Positions 43,301-53,476 of a stretch of 64,000 nt of DNA are shown here, in pieces. The notes beneath the pieces were generated by a model. That model worked only from the letters and a program-made list of their open reading frames with translations. It was not told the DNA's origin and ran no database searches. Source of the stretch: Ophiocordyceps camponoti-saundersi (nom. inval.) (lineage: Eukaryota; Ascomycota; Sordariomycetes; Hypocreales; Ophiocordycipitaceae); NCBI GenBank assembly GCA_003339415.1, contig PDHQ01000044.1, positions 1 to 64,000 on the forward strand, given 5' to 3'. The position numbers and the translations under genes were made by a program. The first letter of the stretch is position 1; every line of letters begins with the position of its first letter.

Positions 43301-45209
43301 GTCCGATCTTGATGGTGTAGAGATCCTCGACGTGCTCCTCCACTTTCTTCTTGATCACTTGGGCGAGAAAGGCCAGGTCCCATTTGTTAGCGAGAAGAGC
43401 TTCCTGAAAGATCTCGTGAAGTATGGTCCCATATACGAGTGGTGCAGTGGCCTCGCTGGTGGCCTTCACCCGGTCCTGGAGGACGGCGCGGCGCATGCAG
43501 CCGAAAGAGTCGGCGACGACGGTGGCGGAAAGGAGCTGGTCCGGGTGCAGGATCAACAAGTTCCGCGCGTCGTCGACGATACACTGTCCCTTTGCGGAGA
43601 AGACGCCGATGACATGAACGTAGGACTCGGTGTGCACCGGTGTGTCGAACCAGGCGCCTCTCAAATGCACCGTCCTAACAGCTTTCGAGCCGTCGGCTTG
43701 AATTATCAGGATCTAACCGACGTCAACCTCATGCAAAGAAGATGCTGGGGCGCGTCTGTCTTACCTTTTCGGGGCGGGTTTGGCCTAGCCGATCGATGTA
43801 GTCGCCCTCTAACACACTCGTTACTAGGTATCGCTGAATGATCTTGGCCTTTGGCTCCATCTACCTTCACTTAGTAAATGCTTCCATGGCAAGGCCTCTC
43901 GTTATACTTGACGTACTTTGGCCGTTGGAGGCGAGTTGCGCTGCTGCTGCTGCTGCTGCTGCACTGTTTGGGTTGCTGCTAGTTCAACGGCGTCAAAGTC
44001 GATATCGCCGTCAAAATCATCGCCGAATTCGTCCATGGGGCTCTCTTGAGCAAGCTTGCTTTGCGCCCGACCCGGAGGCGTTGTAGGAGGCTTCGAATCA
44101 CGTCTCACATGGTTGTCGTTGATATCTCCGCCGTCGACTGGCGTAAGTCGGTCTCTTGTCGACTTGCTGTCTTGTTCCATCTCTTGCTTTGTCGACTCTC
44201 CACCAAGTAAGCTCGCCTCGAGTTCCTCAAGTGTGTCGTCGTCAAAGTCGTCGTCACCGTAGTCTGAAGAAGAATCATTCGCAACGGCCGGAGGGTGCAG
44301 CCGCCTCTCGCTGGGAGATGTTGAAACTGGCCTGAGCTGGGGACAGTCCTCTACGAAATCCTGATCCACCGTGTCGAGTAGTGCCGTAACAAGTGACGAC
44401 TTGGATGCAGCCTCTAACTCTCTTTGATCATCGATGCCGGCCCTAGACATTTTCTGCCTCTTTGGCCAATTCAAGCCACACGTCGCGGAACGGCGAAAGG
44501 CACTGTCGGTCCTGGGTGCCAAACCGTCGTTGCTAGGTTTTGGAGACGACGATATCATCAGCTGCTCGAGAGCCGGCTTCACAACACCTGCCAGCGAGAT
44601 GGCGTTCTCGGGCCCGTTGACCGAGTAGCGATCCCACAATTCCAGTGTAGGATCAGCGTGTCCCGACTTGAGAGCCTCTCGTAGCATCCCGATGTCGACT
44701 GTCGGCGGCTCGGGCTTGTCTGCCAGTGGGGAAGAAATAGGCGACGATGAACTTCTAGCACGCTTCCTCTTTCGAGCCAGCATTGGTGACAAGGCCGAGA
44801 CGTAGAGCGAGTCTTGCTTATTATTCCACAGAACCTTATCACCCGGCGACGTGTCCCTTCTTTCATCGCCTGGAAGACTGGGCTCTACAAGATCCCTCCA
44901 GTTGAGTCGAGTCGAGCTCGTGGCGGTGCCGTCGTCCGCCGTCGTAGACGAATCCCGTCCTCCGGCGTCTTCACCATTACACTCGCGAGGATGGTACTGA
45001 AACCTGTTGAGCTTATCTTTGGTGACTTCCGAGACGGGTAGGAGAGGTTTCGACTTCGGTGTCTGCAGATTGATGGGATGACTATTTGATCGTTGCCATG
45101 GCTGTCGATTCTTATCCGCAAATCTTAACAGTTGATCCTGCCGCTGGACGAAGTTCTAACTTACTTTAGGAAGCCCAACTCGTTCGGAGAACGATTTATG
45201 TAGCGGCAT
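40384..45209 (-). CDS. dna2: DNA replication helicase/nuclease Dna2
   Basis: Processes Okazaki flaps and resects DNA ends. Five exons (45209-45165, 45101-43917, 43860-43765, 43712-43218, 43164-40384) give 1533 aa. The N-terminus MPLHKSFSERVGLPK leads into a disordered acidic region with a Gln run. The RecB-type nuclease has GTILHEIFQEALL, YGLKGNIDATV and FEVKTGKR; Fe-S Cys candidates are SFGCMRR and KHVCGRCYAKTSC. The SF1 helicase has Walker A GMPGTGKTTT (about 1031), motif II VDEASQITLP (about 1142), GDHNQLPPVV, HQYRMCEDI and VAFTRAKTKLLVVGS. For exon 1, the nearest CAG would make a 27-bp intron; the CAG giving 63 bp is preferred and keeps frame. A single MluI box lies about 90 bp upstream of the ATG. 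Confidence 0.93.
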
Positions 45210-45566
45210 GCTTCGTAATGATCATGGCTGGCACGGGACGCTGATGAGATTCATCCGCGGGATTGAGATCATGAGGGAAAGATGATAGGGCACGCAAGAC
45301 GCGTCTATTGCCTCGGTCGCGTCTTTCTAAGTGAGGGCCGTATTACATAATACAGAATAAATGACTCAGCAGCATTGTACGAGTCAGTGTCGTGACGAGA
45401 TCGTTATCGATAACAGTAGATACCTATCTTCCCCCGCACGAGCTCTCCCCTTCTGCGGACATGACGGTCGAGGTCGAAAGAAGATAACAGTCGAGGTCGA
45501 GGTCTCGTCACAAGCTTGACTGAAAGTCTGCCAGGGCATCGGAAGAGATTCAGCCTCACAACGACC
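45210..45566. promoter_or_regulatory. Divergent promoter, dna2 / unknown membrane protein
   Basis: 357 bp carrying the MluI box at 45299, a TGACTCA site (45362-45368; Gcn4/Cpc1-like), and GTCGAGGTCGA repeats near 45467-45500. Confidence 0.5.
45299..45304. promoter_or_regulatory. Single MluI box upstream of dna2
   Basis: ACGCGT within the palindrome GACGCGTC, about 90 bp upstream of the dna2 ATG and 260 bp from the divergent neighbour. A TCGCGT variant follows within 25 bp. Confidence 0.4.
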
Positions 45567-46685
45567 ATGGATCTTTCCGCGCGGCAGGAGAGGAGTCGCG
45601 AGCTGTGGAAGAAGCATTTACAATACCAACCGGAGGTCCACAAGCAGGTGCAGCGCATCTACTCCGACTATCAACCATCAGTGATCTCGCGGCTCCTCGG
45701 CTGGAACCGAAACAGGATTCTACTTTTCACTGAGCGAACGGCGGTTACATTTGCTGCTTACGCGGAGAGTCCACTCAGCGACGAAGAGATCGAGGCAGTA
45801 CATTTTTACTGCGAGGATGTGGTAAATGACCTACATAATACAAAGTTCATTGCCGCCCTCGCCGCCGGACTTCTGGCATATCGAGGCCGAAAGACATACC
45901 GGTTTCCCCTTTACACTCCTAAGGGGGATGGCCTCGTGAAATCCTCCGTCGCCAGCCCCTACAGCAAGTTCATGTGGCATATGGCTCGTTTTAGCTCCTA
46001 CTACGTCCTATGTAGTTTCTTTGCAACCATAAACACGGTGCATGCCATTGCTGCTGTTGACGTCGACCGTGCGGCAAATGATTCGCGCCTGACCGACAGG
46101 ATTGAGAGAGGAGCAGAATTGCAATCTCGAAACTTACAGAACCGAGCGAAGTCGTCACCCCGGCAAGAAAGTGTCACCGACGAAGCATCCATCAACGCGG
46201 AGAGAAGCATATCTGAACGAGCACGCCCCGGATGGGGAGACACAACACAACAGGACTCGGAGAGAAACATATCCGAACAAGCACGCCCTGGATGGAGGGC
46301 TCCGTCGCAGCAAGACGCATGGGACCGGGTCCCGGATGACATTGACGACGCGTCGCCCGTCTCTCCAACTTCGTCCTATGCCGACGCCGGGAACGGTGGA
46401 GGATCCGCGTGGGATCGCGTCCGGCAGCAATCCCAGGGTGGCTATTCAGGACGGCAGAGTGGGCAGAGCCGCGATGCATGGACTGCGACCAGGGAAAGGA
46501 CTCACTTGGGAGGTCGCGACAACGGCAATTCAAGAGAGCGAAGAACTACAGACAGCTTTTCTTTCTCGAGTTCCGAGGAAGACAAGGTCGTTGCCAAGTC
46601 TCAGTCGCAGGAAGAATTCGATAGGCTGCTGGAGAGGGAGCGTCGTGGCATTGATCAGGAGACAAACTCGGGTCGCCGGAATTAG
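45567..46685 (+). CDS. Predicted membrane protein with 20-residue tandem repeat, function unknown
   Basis: Intronless, 372 aa from the first ATG. I do not recognise a named family. Residues 1-170 are folded-looking: LSARQERSRELWKKHLQYQ, a hydrophobic stretch FIAALAAGLLAYRGRKTYRF and a second YYVLCSFFATINTVHAIAAV, which could be one or two membrane segments. The rest is polar and disordered. It contains a 60-bp tandem duplication (46201-46260 and 46261-46320) encoding ISERARPGW and ISEQARPGW units, then AWDRV motifs twice (QQDAWDRVPDD, SAWDRVRQQSQ). The C-terminus is charged (EEFDRLLERERRGI). Shares a 357-bp divergent promoter with dna2 and converges on aim21. Confidence 0.8.
   Translation: MDLSARQERSRELWKKHLQYQPEVHKQVQRIYSDYQPSVISRLLGWNRNRILLFTERTAVTFAAYAESPLSDEEIEAVHFYCEDVVNDLHNTKFIAALAAGLLAYRGRKTYRFPLYTPKGDGLVKSSVASPYSKFMWHMARFSSYYVLCSFFATINTVHAIAAVDVDRAANDSRLTDRIERGAELQSRNLQNRAKSSPRQESVTDEASINAERSISERARPGWGDTTQQDSERNISEQARPGWRAPSQQDAWDRVPDDIDDASPVSPTSSYADAGNGGGSAWDRVRQQSQGGYSGRQSGQSRDAWTATRERTHLGGRDNGNSRERRTTDSFSFSSSEEDKVVAKSQSQEEFDRLLERERRGIDQETNSGRRN
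46201..46320 (+). repeat. 60-bp tandem duplication inside a gene
   Basis: Two 60-bp units in register; the first 40 bp differ at few positions, the last 20 bp more. They encode two ARPGW units of the unknown membrane protein. Confidence 0.85.
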
Positions 46686-46925
46686 GGCTACTTCATATAT
46701 GTATGTACATTGCTGTCGCATGCATGTTCAGCGAACGTGTGTCTCTGCATTGGAGGACTCGTCGCCTAAGATGGAGGCGGCAAGCTACTGGAATAATCTT
46801 ATTCATTTGCAACCAACTAACTTCCTATTTGAATGCTTAGAACGAGCGTCGGCTTGGGCGGACCCAGATATCAGGTGAAAGGAGCTGAAGGTCAGTCTGG
46901 AACAAATAGCCACAGTCGTCAATCC

Positions 46926-49748
46926 TCAAGACTTCACATCGTCATGTACCGCTAAGGGCTCGACGTCGTTCTCATCCGCATCCTTCTTCAAAGTCGCCTG
47001 AAGGATGCTCTCGCCAGCCATGTTCGCCACCAACGTCTTCTCCTCCGTCTCCGCTTCCGCCTTTGTCTGCTGTTCCGGTTCCTCGACACTCGTCTTGCGG
47101 GCCGGGGTAGGATCATCTACCTTTTCGGTATGCTCAGCTTCTTCCTTCATCTGAACCTTGTGCTCCTGGTCGTGGTTGCTTCCAGAGCCCGCACTTTGCG
47201 GAGACGATTGGCGCAGCTTCAGATCGGTGGGTTCGGATATTTCCTCAGTCTCCGTTCCGGTGTCCGGTGTTGCTGCGGTCTCTGGACCGACGGCGATATC
47301 CCCGTCATCTGGGTCTATCGTCCACAGGGTTTGCGGAAGAGACAGCGTCAGTGCTGGAGCGTCAATCTTCGTGGCCGAGGCCGGCGCATTTGTGACTGCA
47401 AGCGTCGGGCCTCTGGCCGGTGCCCTGCGCTGCGGGCCCCGTGCCCTACCCTTTCGTGCATCCGACAAAGGGACTTTTTCCTTCGCATCAGCAACCTCCG
47501 GCTCTGCCTCTTCCTCCTTCTTCGGAGCATGCGGGCCCAACTGAAGCCGCTTGTTTAGATCGCTCATGAAGCCAGCTTGGAGTGCGGCAATCTTGCCACC
47601 CACTGGTCGGCTAGGGACTGCAGGCTTGACCTTTGGCTGAGGAACATCCTTGGAGTCGCCTGGTGAAGTTTTGCTTGGCCGGGGGGGTACGTGCGGCTTT
47701 GGTTTGTCGGACAGCGGCGGCTTCGGCTTACTGCTGCTATCCGCACTGCTTTGCCTCGCTTTAGGACGGCCAGGAACAACAGGCTGGTCAGGCAATTCTA
47801 TAAACGTCGGAGCTGAGCGTGAGCCCGACTCTGATTCTTTTCTGTCTGTCGGCGAGCCAGACACAATGGCTTCGTGAAGTTGGCTCTCGGGGGCGTCTTC
47901 CCACACATCCCGGCTGGGGAACCTCTTGATTGATGAGGAGACTTTGTCGATCTTTTTCGGCGACAGATGCGCATGGTGATCGATCCAGGACGGCTTCTCC
48001 TCGTGAGCGGTAGAGGCAACAGAAGGACCAGCGGTGGAGGGTGCGTAGGACCCGGAACGACTGTTTGCCTCGCTCTCCGCCAGCTGCTCTTGGTACTGAG
48101 CAAAAGCTTGTGCAGGAGTGATTGGTCGGTCTTCAAAATACGCCGATGATCTTCTCCTGCCTTGCTCCATGACATCAGGAGTCGACACCAGGGCAGTGTA
48201 GTGAACACTGCTGGGCGCATCTTCCCAAATGTCTTTGCTTGGGAAGTGGTGACGACTCTCGTTCTCGTCGGCAGACTCTGGTCTCGTCTTCTCCTCTTTG
48301 GCCTCTTCGGAGAACAGCGGCTCGTATTCTACAACGTCTTCTAAAGGCGTTGAGCCAAAATCAGGCGGCGGATGGTTGATGGCCCGGACGCTACTCGGTC
48401 GGCTCGTCGGCCGGCTTAACGACTCGTCGGTTTCGTGCAGACTGTCGCGGCGTTCGTGATGCGGGTGAACGGCTGGACGGGAATGGGTTGAGGGATCCTT
48501 GTTGACCTCGTCCGAGGCGAGTATGGGAGCTTTGTACTCCTCGTCTTCTTTAGCTGCGGCATCAGCTTCGTCGCCGCATTGGTAGAGCTCGGGATGCCTG
48601 GCATCATCGACATGAATTGGCTTCTCCGACTCGTCAGAAGGTGCATTGGGATGTGTGGAGGTCTGGCGAGGGGGCGCCGATGAGGGAGCAGACGCAGATT
48701 GTCGGGAAGTATACTCTTCGCTCGCCTGGAAGGCGACCTCGTCGGTAGGAGTTCCACGGAATTCGCTCGTTCCTAAAGTTCGGTCAGTAGGGGTAACCGA
48801 GGACGGTCGACCCGTCTCGTTCTTACCCAGGGCGGACTGGCGATTTGCAGTGTCCCTAACGAGCTTGTTCAAGTCTGAACTGCTCATGGCAAAGTCATTC
48901 TGACGATCGTGCAAGGGAGTATGCTGCTCCCGCTCTAGGATGTCCGGGTGCTTTTGGTAATAGGCTTTCTCCAGCTTGTCCTGGGGGGCGACGCCGTGGC
49001 CATGCAGACCGTAGCTTCCCGGGGGCAGGCCACGGGAGCTGTGCTTGCGGCCGTGATTCTTCTTGACACCATCTGGGCCCAGGCCAGGGCTGGGCGACGG
49101 AGCCTGGACATCACCCAGATGCGGGTTCATAGGCACGCGCTGACCGATCTCAGGTATGCCATGTTCGTCGTCGGTGTGATGATCGCTGTGTGCAGAGTAA
49201 CTGCTGCCTGGGCGCTTCTTGTTGCTGTTGCGCGATGCAGTGCGCTCATCGGCATTGCTGGCTGGTCGACCGATACCAAAGGCCGCAGCCCTCTCAGAGT
49301 CGGTACGGGTGACGGCCATGACCTGCTTCTTGGCGCTGGCTGCCGGCAGAGAGGGTTTTGGGGCGTGTAGTTTCAAGTCGACAGCGACGGAAAGAGTTGG
49401 TTCGGGCAACGAGGGCTGACGCTCGTTCCACTCCTTGGGAACAGCATTGTATTCGGCGCCTTCCTCGCCGACGGTGGGCATGGAGACGCTGCCAGTCCGG
49501 TCGATGGGCTCACCGGACCTGTCTTTCTTGCCCTGAGGCTGGCCATGACTGGTGGATTTGGCAATGACGCCCCCGTTGAAGGGCGAAGGGGCAAAGCGAT
49601 CGGGATTCGGAGACGAGGGCCGATCGAGGCGTTTATTGGTCGGTCGAGGCGGAACCTTTGGGAGAGAGCCGGTGACGGTCTCCTTCTCCGTTGACCTCGA
49701 TGGGCGAGGCGGCACGACGGGAGTTGATTGCGTAGCAGCGGTCGACAT
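46926..49748 (-). CDS. aim21: Aim21-like cortical actin regulator
   Basis: Altered inheritance of mitochondria protein 21 family. In yeast Aim21 works with Tda2 at actin patches and limits barbed-end growth. Intronless, 940 aa, almost wholly disordered. The start MSTAATQSTPVVPPRPSRS carries the first of several PPRP SH3-ligand motifs (VVPPRPS, VPPRPTNKR, HVPPRPSKTSPG, VPSRPVGGKIAAL). NPDRFAPSPFN matches the family N-terminal signature. A WEDAP element occurs twice (FPSKDIWEDAPSS, FPSRDVWEDAPES). GGKIAALQAGFMSDLNKRLQLGP is the conserved C-terminal short helix. An in-frame Met 17 codons upstream is possible. Ysc84 near the window end acts at the same structures. Confidence 0.85.
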   Translation of the reverse strand: MSTAATQSTPVVPPRPSRSTEKETVTGSLPKVPPRPTNKRLDRPSSPNPDRFAPSPFNGGVIAKSTSHGQPQGKKDRSGEPIDRTGSVSMPTVGEEGAEYNAVPKEWNERQPSLPEPTLSVAVDLKLHAPKPSLPAASAKKQVMAVTRTDSERAAAFGIGRPASNADERTASRNSNKKRPGSSYSAHSDHHTDDEHGIPEIGQRVPMNPHLGDVQAPSPSPGLGPDGVKKNHGRKHSSRGLPPGSYGLHGHGVAPQDKLEKAYYQKHPDILEREQHTPLHDRQNDFAMSSSDLNKLVRDTANRQSALGKNETGRPSSVTPTDRTLGTSEFRGTPTDEVAFQASEEYTSRQSASAPSSAPPRQTSTHPNAPSDESEKPIHVDDARHPELYQCGDEADAAAKEDEEYKAPILASDEVNKDPSTHSRPAVHPHHERRDSLHETDESLSRPTSRPSSVRAINHPPPDFGSTPLEDVVEYEPLFSEEAKEEKTRPESADENESRHHFPSKDIWEDAPSSVHYTALVSTPDVMEQGRRRSSAYFEDRPITPAQAFAQYQEQLAESEANSRSGSYAPSTAGPSVASTAHEEKPSWIDHHAHLSPKKIDKVSSSIKRFPSRDVWEDAPESQLHEAIVSGSPTDRKESESGSRSAPTFIELPDQPVVPGRPKARQSSADSSSKPKPPLSDKPKPHVPPRPSKTSPGDSKDVPQPKVKPAVPSRPVGGKIAALQAGFMSDLNKRLQLGPHAPKKEEEAEPEVADAKEKVPLSDARKGRARGPQRRAPARGPTLAVTNAPASATKIDAPALTLSLPQTLWTIDPDDGDIAVGPETAATPDTGTETEEISEPTDLKLRQSSPQSAGSGSNHDQEHKVQMKEEAEHTEKVDDPTPARKTSVEEPEQQTKAEAETEEKTLVANMAGESILQATLKKDADENDVEPLAVHDDVKS

Positions 49749-51781
49749 GTTTGAATGTGCAGGTAGGGTAGTAGGAAAGATTACTCGGCGAGGAGACAAC
49801 TGGCCTGGCAGAAACGCAGGGATCGAAGGCTAGATAGTAGTGTGACACCGAGTCAGCGGTTCGCTCATGCGAGGTTTTAAGACTTGATGTCAGACTTTGC
49901 GACAAGTGACGATGATAAAGGTCATGACAGCGCTTATGAGCAATCGTCAAGACGCCGTGAATAAACAACACATGTTCACCATAGTCGCAACCGCGACAAG
50001 ATGGAGACCGCAGAGACGAGGAGACGGCTTACAGGAGCGTGAGAAACAGTCGAGCTGATTAAAACTGGGATCAGGTACCCGGGTGGGGAGAGTCGTCACG
50101 ACATGAAGCTGTAGATAGGTTTGTAGGAAGTGTAATAGAGCGGCAGGAGTAACGACATGCAAATGCTGAGAACGGAGAGGCGACGAAGCAACTCTTTGTA
50201 GCGATCGAGGAGCCTGGGACCCTGTTTGGCCGCCAGAATGACGCTCCACATGGGCTACAGTGCGACCATCAAAGGAGAGCACAGTTCCTGACGATGAGCG
50301 GTACATATGAGCCTCTTAGGAAGAGGGCTCAGGCCTGTTGAAGGGCCCCGGCAGGGGAGGGCACAGTGTCGTCGCGACAGTGATACAACGCAGGCACCAA
50401 ATTGCTAACGGGAAAAAAGGGGGGCCTACGATAGGTCGCTCTCAACAAGCTTTGATGTGTCGTCTCAGGGAAAGCAAAGATTTGCGAATGAGAAATGAAC
50501 TGGAAAACAGGAGGCGAGTTTGAACGATAGGAAACATGAGTTTCTCTCAGTTGAACAACGAGTAAGAAGGTATCATACATACATATGTAAGGACGAATGA
50601 AGCAATCGTGAAAGACGGCCTTCGAGCCGTGACGCACCGTGTTGCACCGTGTCGACAAGCACCCTTGACACAGTCTCCGCTGACGTGGAGATGCGGGGTA
50701 CATGCGGCACCGGGGAGGGGCACCTGGGAAAGGGAGCATTTCTCGCAGGACGACGAGGTCTCTCGCAAGTATCCGCAGCCACACGGGTACACACAACATC
50801 TCCTGTTGGGCCCCCACCAGCCGCCCTCTGCCGCTGCTGCAAGCGGACACCGCCATGTCTCGAGGCCGCTAACTTCTAACACACGCACGCCTACCAAAGT
50901 TGAATGCCAATCGGCCTTTGCGGCAGCTGACCGGTCATAGGTACTAAAGCTGAAGCTCAGCCGTGGGCCTTTGATGGATGGAAGGATGGAGGCGTGATGA
51001 AGGTGTCAGTAGCCGTACATACATTCATACATAAGAGGGGGTTGCTGCAGGGAGCCCCGCCCTGCGTGCTAGAGCCATAGACGAACGAGGGAAACACGAT
51101 GACCTTCAGAGCCCAATGCACATAGATGCTAGGTAGGCGCTTCTCACACTGTACGAACAAGTGCTGACGACTACGAGCATCGCCCCGTAACAGCCGAGGA
51201 CGAATATCTTTTACGTTGTGTCTGTACAAATGCTGTCCAGATAGCAGAGCCCTTCCACGTCATGGGGCGTCGTGGCGCAGATCGAGATACCCCTATCAAC
51301 GACTTCTCAGCCCATGACGGCACAATGCATGCCATGGAGACTACAGCTTAGACAGGGCAAGGCAAAATCAATGCTTCAGGCCGATACGACAGACTATTGC
51401 CAGATGGGAGTCGCTAACGACTCGCGGTCCCACCATCGGCCGATGAATCAACGGCATGTGAAGCGTCACCCGTTTTACCTTTTCCTCGGTGGTGGACAAG
51501 ATGGGCAGAAGTAATAGTTTTAGTCGTGTCCCCCCCCATTCATTACAGCGAGCCACATCCGCCTGCGACTACCTCCCGTTCTCGGGCTATGGTGTAGCGA
51601 CAATACAAGGGGAAAGAAAAACAGACTCGGCCTCGCCTACCGAGCCGTCCACAGGTCTGTCCTCGCACCGAACTGGCGGGTGCTCTGAACCCGAGGCCTT
51701 TCGATCCCACGTAGGAATTCAAACGTGCCGACAGAACATGACAATCCGAACTCCTCGATCCCTTTTCCTCTCACCTTCGGT
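49749..51781. other. Gene-free interval, 2 kb
   Basis: Probable aim21 promoter and leader, then sequence with no recognisable product. CATA repeats occur near 50576 and 51017; TAGG near 51132. Reading frames up to 175 codons near 50330-50860 are unsupported. Confidence 0.55.
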
Positions 51782-52479
51782 CTAGACAATCATTTGCGCG
51801 ACGCCCTGACCGCCAAGAGTCTTGCTTCCCACAAAGTCCTGCCCCTTGACACCCGCAAGCAGGTAGCATATGAAAGTGAGGAGCAGAAAGACGGCGGCGG
51901 CGATCAGGGCACTCCGGCCAAAGGCGGTGCTTACAAACTGAATCACCGACATGGTAAAGTAGGCGGCCGCGCGCATGTAGTTGGTCGAGATTTTGCGCAC
52001 GAACTCATCGAATTTACCGGACGTCGGGCAGATTCGGAGCAGGAGGGGCACCTCGATGAAAAGGATAAGAAAGGACGAGGCGCTGCGGCGCGGATGAGTT
52101 AGCCAAGCCTGATCAGGGTCTCGTCAGGGGAGAGCACGGACATGGCGAAGGCGCAAAATATGATGAGGGCGATGCTGAAAGTGAATATAGTCGAAATGCC
52201 TGTCGCGAGGCAGATAATCATGGATAGAATGCCCAGCCTAGGTAGGGGAGCGGACGTCAGCTATCGGGGCTTCAAAGCCATCGCAACGAGGCGCATCGAC
52301 GAGTTCAGTGCCACGATTCGAGTAGCATTAAGCAGGGGAAAGCTCGCAACGTCACGAGCTTACCATTGACCGTAGATGCCTGAGTAGAACGACAGTATCA
52401 GCACAGACGAAGGGGTGACAAGTGGAGAGAGCTGCAACGCACTGAAATTCCGCGTCTGGAACTCCTCCTTGAGCGACAT
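51782..52479 (-). CDS. tvp18: Golgi membrane protein Tvp18
   Basis: Small tetraspanning late-Golgi vesicle protein. Four exons (52479-52443, 52379-52364, 52237-52142, 52082-51782) give 149 aa, typical for the family. Splicing restores the signature start MSLKEEFQTRNFSIYGQWL, where SIYGQW is carried by a 16-nt microexon. Spans: LGILSMIICLATGISTIF, FSIALIIFCAFA, then SSFLILFIEVPLLLRICP and SALIAAAVFLLLTFICYLLAG. The C-terminus GSKTLGGQGVAQMIV is diagnostic. The third intron has an unusual GTCCGT donor; it is chosen because only that junction (CAFAI|ASSF) keeps frame and aligns with homologues. Confidence 0.92.
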
Positions 52480-53476
52480 TTTGGGCAGTGGATAGTGGAT
52501 GGACAAGCTTGAGTGATGAAAGGTCGACGTTGATCGTCGTAGGGCGTCGCGAAGAGCCGAGTCGCAAACGCAGGCGCGGCCACAATGCTGAGCAGGAGAC
52601 GCGCGAAGGGGCAGCTATGCTGAAGTCTGCGAAGCGGCGGCAGGAGGAGCGAGGCGAAGAGACGGCCGGTCGTGGTTGGACTGTCGCGCAAAGGCTATCT
52701 GTGTCTCTGAGCGAGGCATAAGAAGGTTGAAGAAAAAAAAAAGGTCGGACCCGTCCCTTTCGTCGAGGCCCCGAGGGTAAGACTACCTAAGTGTACATAC
52801 ATACGGCCCTGTAGTACAGGCTATACAGGTGGGTGGGAGTGGAGTGGCAGACGGCTGGCGCAGGGGCTTAGCGGGCAAACTAGGGGGAGCTGCCCGCTCA
52901 GCATAGCACCAGGCTTGCGACGCCACGGCGAGTTGGCCCGACAATGGTTGATCAAGTTGCGACTCACTGCTACGTGTCGAGTGTGTTCGGAGAAGGAACA
53001 AAGACTCGTCTAGTTAGGTAGGTAGGTACTCCAAGGTGCCTATCTTTTAATCCGAAACTTCGACAGAGAGGGCGCGCGCGAGATAGGGTGAGAGAGAGAG
53101 AGAGAGAGAGAGAAGAGAACCACTCACAGTGCTAGGAGGCGGCTGAAACGCGGAATGATCCGGTGACGAGTTTTGCATCGAGTCATGATGAAGGAAAGAA
53201 AAAATAAAGCCCGGCCTCCCTATGGCGTGCGTGATTACTTACTCCATCTACTCTCATACTGTCCAATACATCCACATACCTTCCTACATACAAATCCGAA
53301 GCCTCATCAATCGAAACCGCCGTCGAACGGGGAGCCGTGCGAGCGGCCGGCCTTATCGGCGGATAAGGATGCTTTCAATGACCAACCAATCCACTTGCCT
53401 CGCTCGACGCAACATCCAACTCTCTTCCTACAGGCTCATATGATCTTCAAACTCAGCCGTCTCGACCCGGCCAACC
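52480..53476. promoter_or_regulatory. Divergent region, tvp18 / cyclodeaminase-family gene
   Basis: 997 bp with CATA repeats (52795), TAGG repeats (53015-53028) and a GA microsatellite (53091-53112). No gene seen. Confidence 0.5.
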
